64,000 nucleotides of DNA, taken from the NCBI RefSeq assembly GCF_009729095.1, contig NZ_VTGX01000005.1, positions 372,001-436,000 of the forward strand, given 5' to 3'. This DNA is from Mycolicibacterium sp. CBMA 247. GTDB lineage: Bacteria > Actinomycetota > Actinomycetes > Mycobacteriales > Mycobacteriaceae. Made by a program: the position numbers and the translations under genes. Of the stretch, positions 46,106 through 55,367 are shown in pieces; position 1 is the stretch's first letter; each line of letters starts with the position of its first letter. The notes below the pieces were generated by a model. The model made no database searches and was not told the origin of the DNA. It saw nothing but the letters and a program-made list of their open reading frames with translations.

Positions 46106-46807
46106 TCACGAGGCGTGCAGCCCGCACTCCGTCTTGGACTGGCCCGCCCACCGGCCGCTGCGCGGATCGGCGCCTGCCTCCGGCTTACTCGTGCACGGCG
46201 CGCATCCGATGGACGGATAGCCCTCGTAGACAAGGGGATTGACCAGGATGTCGTTGGCGTCGATGTAGGCCTGAATGTCCTCGTCGGACCAGGCTGCGAT
46301 CGGGTTGACCTTGACCAGGCCGAAGGCGCTGTCCCAGCTGATCAGCGGGGCGTTGGCGCGGGTCGGCGCCTCCACCCGGCGGATGCCGGTGACCCAGGCG
46401 GTGTAACCCGCCAGCGCCTTGCCCAGCGGCTCGACCTTGCGCATCCGGCAGCAGGCGGCGGCGTCGCGGGAGAACAGGTCCTTGCCGAGCAGCTCATCCT
46501 GCTGGGCAACCGTGTTCTCGGGACGGACGTTGACCACGTTGACGCCATACACCTGCTCTACGGCATCGCGGGTGCCGATGGTCTCGGCAAAGTGGTATCC
46601 GGTGTCCAGGAACAGCACGTCGACGCCGGGGCGCACCTTGGCCGCCATCTCGACCAGGACGGCATCCTGCATGTTGGACGCCACCACGTAATTGCCGCCG
46701 AAGTGCTTGTCGGTCCAGTGCAGCAGCTCCTCGGCACTGGCATCGGCCAGCTCGGCCGCACCCTGGGCGGCCAGCTCGATCAATTCCGCTTCAGTCAATG
46801 TGTTCAC
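46106..46807 (-). CDS. cysH: adenylyl-sulfate (APS) reductase
   Basis: A 233-residue assimilatory APS reductase that reduces APS to sulfite with thioredoxin. The four 4Fe–4S ligands are Cys119, Cys120, Cys202 and Cys205 (AACCRMRK, GCAPCTSK), and the catalytic cysteine is Cys228 in the mobile tail ECGLHAS. The cluster cysteines distinguish APS from PAPS reductase. The PP-loop nucleotide site is near VVASNMQDAVLVEM. The GTG start overlaps the sirA stop (GTGA), so synthesis is coupled to SirA, the next enzyme in the pathway. Confidence 0.95.
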   Translation of the reverse strand: MNTLTEAELIELAAQGAAELADASAEELLHWTDKHFGGNYVVASNMQDAVLVEMAAKVRPGVDVLFLDTGYHFAETIGTRDAVEQVYGVNVVNVRPENTVAQQDELLGKDLFSRDAAACCRMRKVEPLGKALAGYTAWVTGIRRVEAPTRANAPLISWDSAFGLVKVNPIAAWSDEDIQAYIDANDILVNPLVYEGYPSIGCAPCTSKPEAGADPRSGRWAGQSKTECGLHAS

Positions 46808-48480
46808 CTCAAGTCACCTTCGTCGGCCCGAACGGCCCACTGGGCGAAACGCTCGCCGTCCTCGCGTTGTTTCACGAAGTTGCGAACCACGCGATCGATG
46901 TACTCGCCGAGCTCGGTGGCCAGCACCTTGTGCTGGCGCAGCTTGCGTCCGAAGCCGCTGTCCAGGCCGAGGCTGCCGCCGAGATGGACCTGGAAACCCT
47001 CCTCCGGACCGTTTCCTTCATCGACCATCTGGCCCTTGAAACCGATGTCGGCGACCTGGATCCGGGCGCACGAGTTGGGGCAGCCATTGATGTTCACCGT
47101 GACCGGAACATCAAGCTCGGCGTTGAGGTCGCCCAGCCGGCGTTCCAGATCCGGGACCAGGGTCTGAGCCCGCCCGCGGGTGTCGGCGAAGCTCAGCTTG
47201 CAGTACTCGATACCGGTGCAGGCCATCAGGTTTCGGCGCCAGTGCGACGGTTGCGTCTGCAGGCCCAGTGCCTCCAGGCCGTCGCGCAGCGCGTCGACCT
47301 TGTCGTCGGCGACGTCGAGGATGACCAGCTTCTGGTAGGCGGTGAAGCGGGCCCGGTCGGCCCCGGCAGCCTCCATCAGGTCGGCCACCTTGGTCAGGAT
47401 GGTGCCGGAGACCCGCCCGGCGATCGGGGCAGCGCCGACGGCGTTCAGACCGTTCTTGATCTTCTGCACACCGACGTGGTCGACGGTGTGCGGCACCTGC
47501 TCGGGCGCGGGACCATCGATCAGCTTGCGCTTGAGGTACTCGGTTTCGAGAATTTCCCGGAACTTTTCTACGCCCCAGTCCTTGACCAGGAACTTCAACC
47601 GCGCCTTGGAGCGCAGCCGGCGGTAGCCGTAGTCACGGAAGAGCCCGGTGACGGCTTCCCAGACGTCGGCCACCTCGTCCAGCGGCACCCACACGCCCAG
47701 GCGTTGAGCCAGCATCGGGTTGGTCGACAGGCCGCCACCGACCCACACGTCCAGGCCGGGGCCGTGCTCGGGATGGTTGACCCCGATGAACGACACGTCG
47801 TTGATCTCGTGGGCCACGTCCTGCAGCCCCGAGATCGCGGTCTTGAACTTGCGCGGCAGGTTGGAGAACTCCGGATTGCCGATGTAGCGCTCTTCGATCG
47901 CGCGCAGCGCCGGGGTCGGGTCCAACACCTCGACCAGCGAATCGCCGGCCAGCGGGGAGCCCAGCATGCCGCGCGGGCAGTCGCCGCAGGCTTCCATGGT
48001 CTGAAGTCCGACCTCGTCGAGCCGGCGCCACACCTCGGGGATGTCCTCGATGCGCAGCCAGTGGTACTGCAGGTTCTCCCGGTCGGTGATGTCGGCGCTG
48101 TCGCGAGCGAAGTCGACCGAGATCTGTCCGAGGGTGCGGATGGCCTGTGCGGACATGGCCTTGCCGTCGGTGCGCACCCGCATCATGAAGTACTCGGCCT
48201 CGAGCAGGTCGGCATTGTCGTCACCGGTGAAGGTGCCGTCGTAACCCTCGGTGCGCTGGGTGTAGAGGCCCATCCACCGGAACCGGCCACGCAGGTCGTC
48301 CTTGGCGATGCTGGCAAAGCCGTCGCGCGAGTAGACGTTGAGGATGCGGTCACGCACGTTGAGTGCGTCGTCCTCCTGCTTGAACTGCTCGTTGTGGTTG
48401 AGTGGCTCGCGATTGCCCAGCGCCCACTGGCCTTCGTCGCGGGGTCGTTTGGCCTTGGCAGGGGCCTCAGGGGTTGTCAC
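46804..48480 (-). CDS. sirA: ferredoxin-dependent assimilatory sulfite reductase
   Basis: A 558-residue siroheme/4Fe–4S sulfite reductase reducing sulfite to sulfide. Cluster and siroheme ligands are Cys421, Cys427, Cys467 and Cys471 in CTGIEYCK and NGCPNSC. Both halves carry the duplicated sulfite/nitrite reductase repeats (RGRFRWMGLYTQRTEGYDG, NLQYHWLRIEDIPEVWRRLD), and EACGDCPRG lies at the position of the Tyr–Cys crosslink described for the M. tuberculosis enzyme. The GTG start has GGAG seven bases upstream, but that site is the 3' arm of a perfect hairpin, and a polycysteine frame lies further upstream. Confidence 0.95.
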   Translation of the reverse strand: MTTPEAPAKAKRPRDEGQWALGNREPLNHNEQFKQEDDALNVRDRILNVYSRDGFASIAKDDLRGRFRWMGLYTQRTEGYDGTFTGDDNADLLEAEYFMMRVRTDGKAMSAQAIRTLGQISVDFARDSADITDRENLQYHWLRIEDIPEVWRRLDEVGLQTMEACGDCPRGMLGSPLAGDSLVEVLDPTPALRAIEERYIGNPEFSNLPRKFKTAISGLQDVAHEINDVSFIGVNHPEHGPGLDVWVGGGLSTNPMLAQRLGVWVPLDEVADVWEAVTGLFRDYGYRRLRSKARLKFLVKDWGVEKFREILETEYLKRKLIDGPAPEQVPHTVDHVGVQKIKNGLNAVGAAPIAGRVSGTILTKVADLMEAAGADRARFTAYQKLVILDVADDKVDALRDGLEALGLQTQPSHWRRNLMACTGIEYCKLSFADTRGRAQTLVPDLERRLGDLNAELDVPVTVNINGCPNSCARIQVADIGFKGQMVDEGNGPEEGFQVHLGGSLGLDSGFGRKLRQHKVLATELGEYIDRVVRNFVKQREDGERFAQWAVRADEGDLR

Positions 48481-48486
48481 TGTTGT

Positions 48487-48505
48487 GCTCCTTCGGAAAA
48501 GGAGC
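48487..48505 (-). promoter_or_regulatory. hairpin sequestering the sirA Shine–Dalgarno
   Basis: On the minus strand GCTCCTT–TTCCG–AAGGAGC is a perfect seven-pair stem with a five-base loop. Its 3' arm is the sirA Shine–Dalgarno. Folded, it should block sirA translation; a ribosome stalled on the upstream polycysteine frame could favour an alternative fold. Confidence 0.65.
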
Positions 48506-48604
48506 TGGCGTCTAGACCGCGCAGATCACCGGTGGCTGTCCGGCGACGCAGATCCGGTGCCAGCTGAAACTATGGGGCGGGCGGGGTCCGAAATCAACGC
48601 AGGA

Positions 48605-48700
48605 TCAAGGCAGACAGCAACAGCTACAAACGCGCTTGAAATCGACATGCCGACGCACCACCAGCTGAATGCGGGTGGTGCTGTTGTGGGCGGCAGTCAC
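48605..48700 (-). CDS. polycysteine leader peptide of the sirA–cysH operon
   Basis: A 31-residue frame starting GTG (MTAAHNSTTRIQ) and ending KRVCSCCCLP: four cysteines in five codons, immediately before the stop. CACAAT, keeping the A and final T of TANNNT, lies seven bases before the GTG, which fits a leaderless start; an in-frame ATG at 48709 is the alternative. The composition and position before an assimilatory sulfite reductase match the polycysteine cysteine-responsive attenuators described in mycobacteria. The stop is 124 bases upstream of sirA, with the masking hairpin in between. Confidence 0.75.
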   Translation of the reverse strand: MTAAHNSTTRIQLVVRRHVDFKRVCSCCCLP

Positions 48701-48802
48701 GCCCGCCATTGTGCCACGATTGTCGTCACCAGCCCTAACCGGGCCATATTTGCGCTCGCGGTGAGCAAAACTCGTCGCTGGACAGTCTGGGAAAATCAAA
48801 CC

Positions 48803-49975
48803 ATGAGCACTCGCACCGCGCCCGCCGGCCAACCCGAACTGGCCCCGATATCAGGTCGTGCGTTCGGCATCTACATCCACGTGCCGTTCTGCGCGACGCG
48901 GTGCGGATACTGCGACTTCAACACGTACACACCGGCCGAGCTGGGGGGTACCAACCCCGACGGCTGGCTGGCCGCGTTGCGCGTCGAACTGCGGCTGGCC
49001 GCAGCACGGGTCGGTTCGGTGCCGGTGCAGACAGTGTTCGTGGGTGGCGGCACGCCTTCGTTGCTCGGTGGTGCCGGGCTGGCTGCGGTGCTGGGAGCCG
49101 TCCGCGACAACTTCGAACTTGCCGTCGACGCCGAGGTGACCACCGAGGCCAACCCGGAATCCACCTCACCGGCAATGTTCGCGACGCTGCGCGAGGCCGG
49201 CTACACCCGGGTATCTCTTGGCATGCAGTCGGCCGCGCCGCAGGTCCTGGCGGTGCTGGACCGCACGCACTCGCCGGGCCGCGCGCCCGCGGCCGCCTTG
49301 GAGGCCAGGGCGGCCGGCTTCGAGCACGTCAACATCGACCTGATCTATGGCACGCCGGGGGAGACCGACGACGATCTGCGGCGCTCGATCGACGTCGCGG
49401 TGGGTGCCGGAGTCGACCATGTGTCCGCGTACTCGCTGATCATCGAGGACGGCACCGCGCTGGCCCGCCGGGTGCGCCGCGGCGAGATCACCCGGCCCGA
49501 CGACGACGTGCTCGCGCAGCGCTACGAACTGCTCGACGGTCGGCTGTCGGCGGCCGGCCTGCAGTGGTACGAGGTGTCGAACTGGAGCCGTGAGGGTGGG
49601 GAATGCCGGCACAACCTCGGCTACTGGGACGGCGGCGAGTGGTGGGGCGCCGGACCGGGCGCGCACGGCTTCCTGGGCGCCACCCGGTGGTGGAATGTCA
49701 AGCATCCCAATGCTTATGCGCAGGCGCTGGCCGACGAGAGATTGCCCATCGCCGATTTCGAGGAGCTCGATGCGCCCGACCGGCATATGGAGGATGTGAT
49801 GCTGCGGCTGCGGCTGCGGCATGGCCTCGCGCTGGCCGACCTCACCGAGGATGAGCGTTCCCGTGTCCCCGAGGTGCTCGCCGAGGAGTTGGTGGCCGTT
49901 CATGGCGACCGGCTGGTCCTCACCGACCGCGGCAGACTGCTCGCCGACGGAGTGGTGCGCACCCTGCTCGGATAG
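48803..49975 (+). CDS. hemW: heme chaperone HemW (radical SAM)
   Basis: A 390-residue radical-SAM protein of the HemN/HemW family. The 4Fe–4S motif CxxxCxxC is Cys30, Cys34 and Cys37 (PFCATRCGYCDF), preceded by YIHVPF. Later blocks are FVGGGTPSLL, RVSLGMQSAAPQVL, INIDLIYGTPGE-type and YEVSNWSREGGECRHNLGYW. HemW binds and delivers heme rather than oxidising coproporphyrinogen. It is divergent from the sirA leader. The gap to the polyketide synthase, 49976–50144, holds an IdeR-box-like site. Confidence 0.92.
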   Translation: MSTRTAPAGQPELAPISGRAFGIYIHVPFCATRCGYCDFNTYTPAELGGTNPDGWLAALRVELRLAAARVGSVPVQTVFVGGGTPSLLGGAGLAAVLGAVRDNFELAVDAEVTTEANPESTSPAMFATLREAGYTRVSLGMQSAAPQVLAVLDRTHSPGRAPAAALEARAAGFEHVNIDLIYGTPGETDDDLRRSIDVAVGAGVDHVSAYSLIIEDGTALARRVRRGEITRPDDDVLAQRYELLDGRLSAAGLQWYEVSNWSREGGECRHNLGYWDGGEWWGAGPGAHGFLGATRWWNVKHPNAYAQALADERLPIADFEELDAPDRHMEDVMLRLRLRHGLALADLTEDERSRVPEVLAEELVAVHGDRLVLTDRGRLLADGVVRTLLG

Positions 49976-50094
49976 CTGTCAGGCGGGTGCGGCGGCACGG
50001 TGCGTGACGTTGCTCACCCGAGGCCGACGGGGCGCGCGGACCGCCCAATGCCTTGCGCCGCTATGCGAGCATGGGGCGCATGTCGCTCCAGAAC

Positions 50095-50113
50095 TTAGGC
50101 AAGGCTAGCCACG
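50095..50113. promoter_or_regulatory. IdeR-box-like iron operator before the PKS gene
   Basis: TTAGGCAAGGCTAGCCACG agrees at 13 of 19 positions with the IdeR consensus (TTAGGTTAGGCTAACCTAA). It lies 32 bases before the ATG at 50145, so the polyketide synthase should be repressed by iron-loaded IdeR together with mbtA and mbtB. Confidence 0.6.
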
Positions 50114-50144
50114 CTTGGTTTGCCCGCGGGGGTGCTCGCTGAGG

Positions 50145-53100
50145 ATGGGCGCGACACACGACGACCACGATTCGCCCAGCTGGCGGGCCGACACCAGACC
50201 TCCGGAACCCATTGCCGTGATCGGCATCGGCTGCCGCGTCGCGGGCAACGTGGCGACGCCGTCGGATTTCTGGAATTTCTTGCTCGAGGGGCGCAGCCAC
50301 GTCACCGAGGTGCCGGAGGAGCGTTGGGAGCCCTATCTGCGGCGCGATCCGCGTAATGCCGCGGTGCTGCGCGAGGTCACCCGGCTGGGCACCTTCCTCG
50401 ATGATCTGGCCGGCTTCGACGCCGAGTTCTTCGGTGTCTCGCCGCGCGAGGCAGAGGTGATGGACCCCCAGCAGCGGCTGGCGCTCGAGGTCAGCTGGGA
50501 GGCACTCGAACACGCCGGGGTGTCGCCGAGGGCGCTGGCCGGCAGCGACACCGCCGTGCTGATGGGCGTCAACTCCGACGACTACGGCAAGTTGATCATG
50601 GAAGACCTGCCCGGGATCGACGCGTGGACCGGGATCGGGACGTCGCTGTGCGGTATCGCCAACCGGGTGTCGCACCTGTTCGATCTCCGCGGCCCGAGCG
50701 TGGCGCTGGACGCCGCGTGTGCGGCTTCCCTTGTCGCGGTGCACCAGGCGTGCCAGATGCTGCGGGCCGGCGAGACATCGCTGGCCCTGGCCGGCGGGGT
50801 CAGCGCGCTGATCGGCCCGGGCCTGACCCGGGTGCTCGACGAGGCCGGGGCCACGGCCCCCGATGGCCGGTGCAAGACCTTCGATGCCGCCGCCGACGGC
50901 TACGGGCGCGGCGAGGGCGCCGGTGTTGTCGTGCTCAAGCGACTCGCGGACGCCGAACGCGACGGTGACCGCATCCTGGCGGTGGTGCGCGGCGGTGCCA
51001 CTGCCCAGGACGGGCGCACCGTGGGCATCATGTCGCCCAACGGCACCGCCCAGGCGGACATGTTCCGCCTCGCATGCCGGATGTCTGGTGTCGACCCGGC
51101 CGGTATCGGGTACATCGAGGCACACGGAACCGGAACTCCCACAGGCGATCCCACCGAGGTCGGCGCTCTTGCCGACGTGTACGGCGTCGGGCGTGCTGAC
51201 CGGGATCGGTGCCGCATCGGGTCGGTGAAACCCAACATCGGCCACCTCGAGGGCGGCGCCGGGGTGATGGGCCTGATCAAAGCGGTTCTCGCGCTGCACC
51301 ATGAGGCGATCCCGCCCACCGCCGGGCTGCGCCAACTGACCGGTGCGGTGGACTGGGCCAACAGCGGGCTCCGGGTGCCCACCGAGGTCGAGTCCTGGGC
51401 GCGTACCGATACCCTCCGCCAGGCCGCGGTGTGCAGCTACGGCTACGGCGGCACGATCGCGCACGTTCTGCTCGAAGAGGCCCCGGCGCCTTCGGGTCCG
51501 TTGGCGCACAGCCATTCTGGTCCGGTGATCGTCCCGCTCTCGGCTCGTTCCGGACAACGATTGGCCCGCCAGGCCGAAGCGCTGGCCGACCACCTGCGGG
51601 CGGGACACCAGGACGTGGCGCCGGTGGCCGCCACATTGTGGGCCCGGCGCACACACGAACCGGTCCGGGCTGCGGTGGTCGCCGAACATCGACATGAATT
51701 GATCGCCGGCCTCGACGCACTGTCTCGCGGTGAATCCGGCGCGGGCCTGGTCACTGGCGAACTTCCTGTCGGTCAGGCCCGGGACGCGGTGTGGGTGTTC
51801 TCCGGACACGGTTCGCACTGGGCCGGCATGGGCCGCGAATTGCTCACGACCGAACCCACTTTCGCCCGCGTCATCGACGAGGTTGACGAGGTGTTCGGCG
51901 GCGAACTCGGGTTCGGCGCCCGCGAGGCGCTGAGCACAGGTGAGCTGGGCGGCACCGACCGGATCCAGGCGTTGACCTTCGCGATGCAGGTCGGGTTGGC
52001 CGCGGTGTTGCGCCAGCGGGGAGTGCGGCCGGCCGCCGTGATCGGGCACTCGGTCGGCGAGGTCGCGGCCTGCGTGGTCTCCGGGGTGTTCGACCTGCGC
52101 CAGGGCGCAGCGGTGGCCTGCTATCGGGCCCGTGGCTTCCGTTCGGTGATGGGTTGCGGCGCCATGGCTTTGGTCCGGCTGCCGTTCGCCCAGGCTCAGC
52201 AGCGGCTGGCCCGCCGCACCGATGTGGTGGCGGCCATCAGCGCCTCGGCCGAATCCTGCGTCATCTCGGGCATCACCGACGCGGTCGAGGAGGTGTGCCG
52301 CTCCTGGGCCGAGCAGGGCATCGTGGTGCGCCGGGTGAATACCGACGTGGCATTCCACAGCCCCGCGATGGACGCTCTGACCGGCGCACTGGCCGAGAAT
52401 GCCGCCGGCCTTCAACAGCCCCGGGATGCGGCGATCCCGCTGTACACCACCGCGTTGGCCGATCCGCGTTCCGGCGCACCGAGGGACGCCGACTACTGGG
52501 TGCGCAATCTGCGCGGGCAGGTCCGGTTCGCCGAGGCCGTGACGGCGGCGGCCGAGGACGGGCACCGGCTGTTCCTTGAGGTGTCCGCGCATCCGGTGGT
52601 GTCGCACTCGATCGTCGAAACCCTGCTGCACCTGGGTATGGACGAGCACGCAGTCATCCCGCTGCTGCGTCGCAACGCGCCAGAGTCGGCCGCCGTCACC
52701 ACCGCGACGGCAACGCTGTACTGCCACGGTGCCGACGTCGAACATGGTGTCGCCGAGACTGATCCGTGGGACGCCGACCTGCCGGTCACCCAATGGCAGC
52801 ACCGGCGGTTCTGGCGGGTACCCACCGCAGCGTCCGGCGGGCGGGCGGTGCACGACACCACCAGCCACTCCTTGTTGGGCGGACGCACCGAGGTGGCCGG
52901 AACCGTCGCCACCCGCATGTGGCAGACCCGGCTGGACTTCGACACCCGGCCCTACCCGGGTGACCACCCGGTGCAGGGCACCGAAATCGTGCCTGCCGCA
53001 GTGCTGTTGAACACCTTCCTGAAGGCGGCGGGTCCCGGCACCGGGTTGCCGGCCGGCGCGGGCGCCGCATTGGCGGATGTGCGGCTGCGCACGCCGGTGG

Positions 53101-55367
53101 CGCCCGCCCGCGCCCGCGATCTCCAGGTGGTGCTGCGGGACCGCGAGCTGACCCTGGCGTCGCGGCTGGCGGATACCGCCGAGGACCAGGACGGCGGGTG
53201 GTTGACGCACAGTAGTGCGGTCGTCGCCTTCGACGAGAACGTTGATCTGTCCATCGACTTGGCTGCGGCCCGAGCGCGTTGCACCGAGCAGCTGCCGCAG
53301 CGGCATGTGATCGACACCCTCGCCGAACTCGGAGTTGCGGCCATGGGATTCGATTGGGACATCACGGATTTGCGCCGCGGTGACGGTGAACTGCTGGCAC
53401 GGGTGAGCTCCGAGTCGGACGGCGGGCAGCCCAGCACGTGGGCCTCGCTGGTGGACGCGGCGACCTCGGCCGCCTCGACGAGCTTCGACGGACCGCCGCG
53501 GCTGCGGATGCCCGCCCGCATCGAACGGGTGCGGGTGTACGCCGCGCCGCCGGCCACCGTGATGCTGTCGGTCCGGCGCCGGCCCGGTACCACCACCACC
53601 GATGTGGTGATCGCCGATGAATCCGGATCGGTGCTGCTGTCGATCGGCGGGATGTCGTTCGAGGAGCTGGAGAATCCGGGGCGCGAATGGTCGGCCACCG
53701 ACACCCGCCGGATCGTGCACCGGGTGGCGTGGCATCCGGTGTCGGCCCGCGACGAGAGCCCACCCAGCGGGGTGGTGCTCGTTGGCGGCGATGTCGACCG
53801 GCTGGAGACCGCGGTCGGTGACTTGAGCGCGGCCGGAGTGCCCTGCCGGGCGGTGGAAGACCCCGCCGAGCTGCACTCGATCATCGAATTGTGTTCTTTG
53901 CCAGACGAACTCGGTGAGTCTGCGGTGGTGCTGGTGTTGCCGCGCGACGATGACTCGCCCGAGGCCGCCGTCGAACTGGTGACCAGGACGCTGACGGTGC
54001 AGCAGCAACTTGGTCTGTCCGCGCGACTGTGGGCGCTCACCGTCGGCGTCCACGAGGGAACCAACCTGACCCACGCGCCGTTGTGGGGACTGGGCCGGGT
54101 CGCCGCCGCCGAGCATCCGCAGCTGTGGGGCGGTGTCCTGGATGTGGCCGACGGACCGCTGCCGCTGGCAGCGCTGGGATCGCTGGCCGGACACGGCGTC
54201 CTTGTGGTCCGCGACGGGGTGACCCTGGCCGCCCGCCTCTCGGCATCGGGCTCGGCTGTCTCCACGCAGGCCAAACCGATGGAGTGCACACCGGGCGGCA
54301 CCTACCTGATCACCGGTGGAACCGGCGTGCTGGGCCTGCGAATGGCCCAGCGCCTCGCCGATCTCGGCGCCCGGCGCCTCGTGCTGCTGTCGCGGTCGGG
54401 CCTGGGTGACCGGTCGGCCTGGGCGGACGAACCGCAGTCGGCCGCGGTCCGCGCGGTTACCGCGCTGGAGGAGCGTGGAGTCTCGGTCACCGTCGCCGCG
54501 ATCGACATCGGCGCCCCCGGATCGGCCGACGCCCTGCGCGACCTGCTGCGCCCGCTGCCGGCGGTGCGGGGAGTCATCCATGCCGCCGGTGTGGAAGCCG
54601 GTGCGCTGCTGATGAATACGACATCCGATGAGTTCGCCGCCGCCATGCATCCCAAGGTGCGAGGGACGCTGGTGCTGCACGAGGTGTTCCCGCCAGAACA
54701 ACTCGACTGGATGGTGCTGTTCTCCTCGTGCGGCTATCTGGCCGGTTTCCCCGGCCAGGGCGCCTACGGTTGCGCCAACTCGTTCCTCGACGTGATGGCA
54801 CGGCACCGGCGCAGCCTCGGGGACCGCACCACGGCCGTCGCCTGGACCGCGTGGCGTGGGTTGGGGATGGGGTCGGCATCGGAGTTCATGGCCGCCCAGC
54901 TCGATGCGCTCGGCATGGGAATGATCGGTGCCGACGACGCGATGCGCGCCCTGGACCTGGCGATGCGTGAGGACACCGCCAACGTCGTGGTGCTGCCGGT
55001 CCTGCCGGCGGCCGCCGTAGTGCCGATGCTGGCCGACGTGGCACCCGAGGACGAACCCGACGAGGACGCACTGTCGTCGCCGACTGCGGGGGAGCACAAC
55101 CCCGATCAGCTGGCTGCCCACGTATTGAGCGCGGTGGCAAGCCAATTGGGGCTCGCTGAGTCTGATGTCAACGTCGACCTCCCGCTGGTTGAGCTGGGCG
55201 TGGACTCCATCATGACGGTGCGGCTGCGTCGTCAGCTGGAGAAGCAGACCGGGCTGTCGCTGCCGCCGACGCTGCTGTGGGAGCACCCCACCGCCGCGGC
55301 CGTCACCGCCAGGATCATCGAACTGCTGGCCCCGGCGGTGGAGTGCGAGGTTCGGGCGGGAGGCTAG
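50145..55367 (+). CDS. type I PKS of 6-methylsalicylate-synthase type (KS-AT-TH-KR-ACP)
   Basis: A 1740-residue iterative-type polyketide synthase. KS: Cys192 in DAACAASLVAVHQAC, with EAHGTGTPTGDP and KPNIGHLEGGAG. AT: Ser636 in GHSVGEVAA, with a VAFH malonyl-type motif. Thioester-hydrolase/dehydratase-like domain: His941 in PYPGDHPVQGTEIVPAAVLL. KR: TYLITGGTGVLG from about 1387, Tyr1541 in GAYGCANSF. ACP: Ser1688 in LGVDSIMTV. There is no ER or TE. Order, size and the TH motif match bacterial and fungal 6-methylsalicylic acid synthases. It lies between hemW and mbtA, where mbtI is expected, so it probably supplies the siderophore aromatic cap. TTG 50115 is an alternative start. Confidence 0.88.
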   Translation: MGATHDDHDSPSWRADTRPPEPIAVIGIGCRVAGNVATPSDFWNFLLEGRSHVTEVPEERWEPYLRRDPRNAAVLREVTRLGTFLDDLAGFDAEFFGVSPREAEVMDPQQRLALEVSWEALEHAGVSPRALAGSDTAVLMGVNSDDYGKLIMEDLPGIDAWTGIGTSLCGIANRVSHLFDLRGPSVALDAACAASLVAVHQACQMLRAGETSLALAGGVSALIGPGLTRVLDEAGATAPDGRCKTFDAAADGYGRGEGAGVVVLKRLADAERDGDRILAVVRGGATAQDGRTVGIMSPNGTAQADMFRLACRMSGVDPAGIGYIEAHGTGTPTGDPTEVGALADVYGVGRADRDRCRIGSVKPNIGHLEGGAGVMGLIKAVLALHHEAIPPTAGLRQLTGAVDWANSGLRVPTEVESWARTDTLRQAAVCSYGYGGTIAHVLLEEAPAPSGPLAHSHSGPVIVPLSARSGQRLARQAEALADHLRAGHQDVAPVAATLWARRTHEPVRAAVVAEHRHELIAGLDALSRGESGAGLVTGELPVGQARDAVWVFSGHGSHWAGMGRELLTTEPTFARVIDEVDEVFGGELGFGAREALSTGELGGTDRIQALTFAMQVGLAAVLRQRGVRPAAVIGHSVGEVAACVVSGVFDLRQGAAVACYRARGFRSVMGCGAMALVRLPFAQAQQRLARRTDVVAAISASAESCVISGITDAVEEVCRSWAEQGIVVRRVNTDVAFHSPAMDALTGALAENAAGLQQPRDAAIPLYTTALADPRSGAPRDADYWVRNLRGQVRFAEAVTAAAEDGHRLFLEVSAHPVVSHSIVETLLHLGMDEHAVIPLLRRNAPESAAVTTATATLYCHGADVEHGVAETDPWDADLPVTQWQHRRFWRVPTAASGGRAVHDTTSHSLLGGRTEVAGTVATRMWQTRLDFDTRPYPGDHPVQGTEIVPAAVLLNTFLKAAGPGTGLPAGAGAALADVRLRTPVAPARARDLQVVLRDRELTLASRLADTAEDQDGGWLTHSSAVVAFDENVDLSIDLAAARARCTEQLPQRHVIDTLAELGVAAMGFDWDITDLRRGDGELLARVSSESDGGQPSTWASLVDAATSAASTSFDGPPRLRMPARIERVRVYAAPPATVMLSVRRRPGTTTTDVVIADESGSVLLSIGGMSFEELENPGREWSATDTRRIVHRVAWHPVSARDESPPSGVVLVGGDVDRLETAVGDLSAAGVPCRAVEDPAELHSIIELCSLPDELGESAVVLVLPRDDDSPEAAVELVTRTLTVQQQLGLSARLWALTVGVHEGTNLTHAPLWGLGRVAAAEHPQLWGGVLDVADGPLPLAALGSLAGHGVLVVRDGVTLAARLSASGSAVSTQAKPMECTPGGTYLITGGTGVLGLRMAQRLADLGARRLVLLSRSGLGDRSAWADEPQSAAVRAVTALEERGVSVTVAAIDIGAPGSADALRDLLRPLPAVRGVIHAAGVEAGALLMNTTSDEFAAAMHPKVRGTLVLHEVFPPEQLDWMVLFSSCGYLAGFPGQGAYGCANSFLDVMARHRRSLGDRTTAVAWTAWRGLGMGSASEFMAAQLDALGMGMIGADDAMRALDLAMREDTANVVVLPVLPAAAVVPMLADVAPEDEPDEDALSSPTAGEHNPDQLAAHVLSAVASQLGLAESDVNVDLPLVELGVDSIMTVRLRRQLEKQTGLSLPPTLLWEHPTAAAVTARIIELLAPAVECEVRAGG

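Noticed and set aside
45385..46233. A longer chelatase start at 46233
   Set aside because: It would overlap cysH by over 120 bases and the extra residues are Arg/Ala-rich shadow sequence. The fold begins at MTLVLTAHG with a Shine–Dalgarno at 46098.
50061..55286. A 1741-codon open frame antisense to the polyketide synthase
   Set aside because: It mirrors the PKS codons of a high-G+C gene. It has no recognisable domain, is rich in His/Arg/Gly/Gln as shadow frames are, and the plus strand carries complete KS, AT, KR and ACP motifs.
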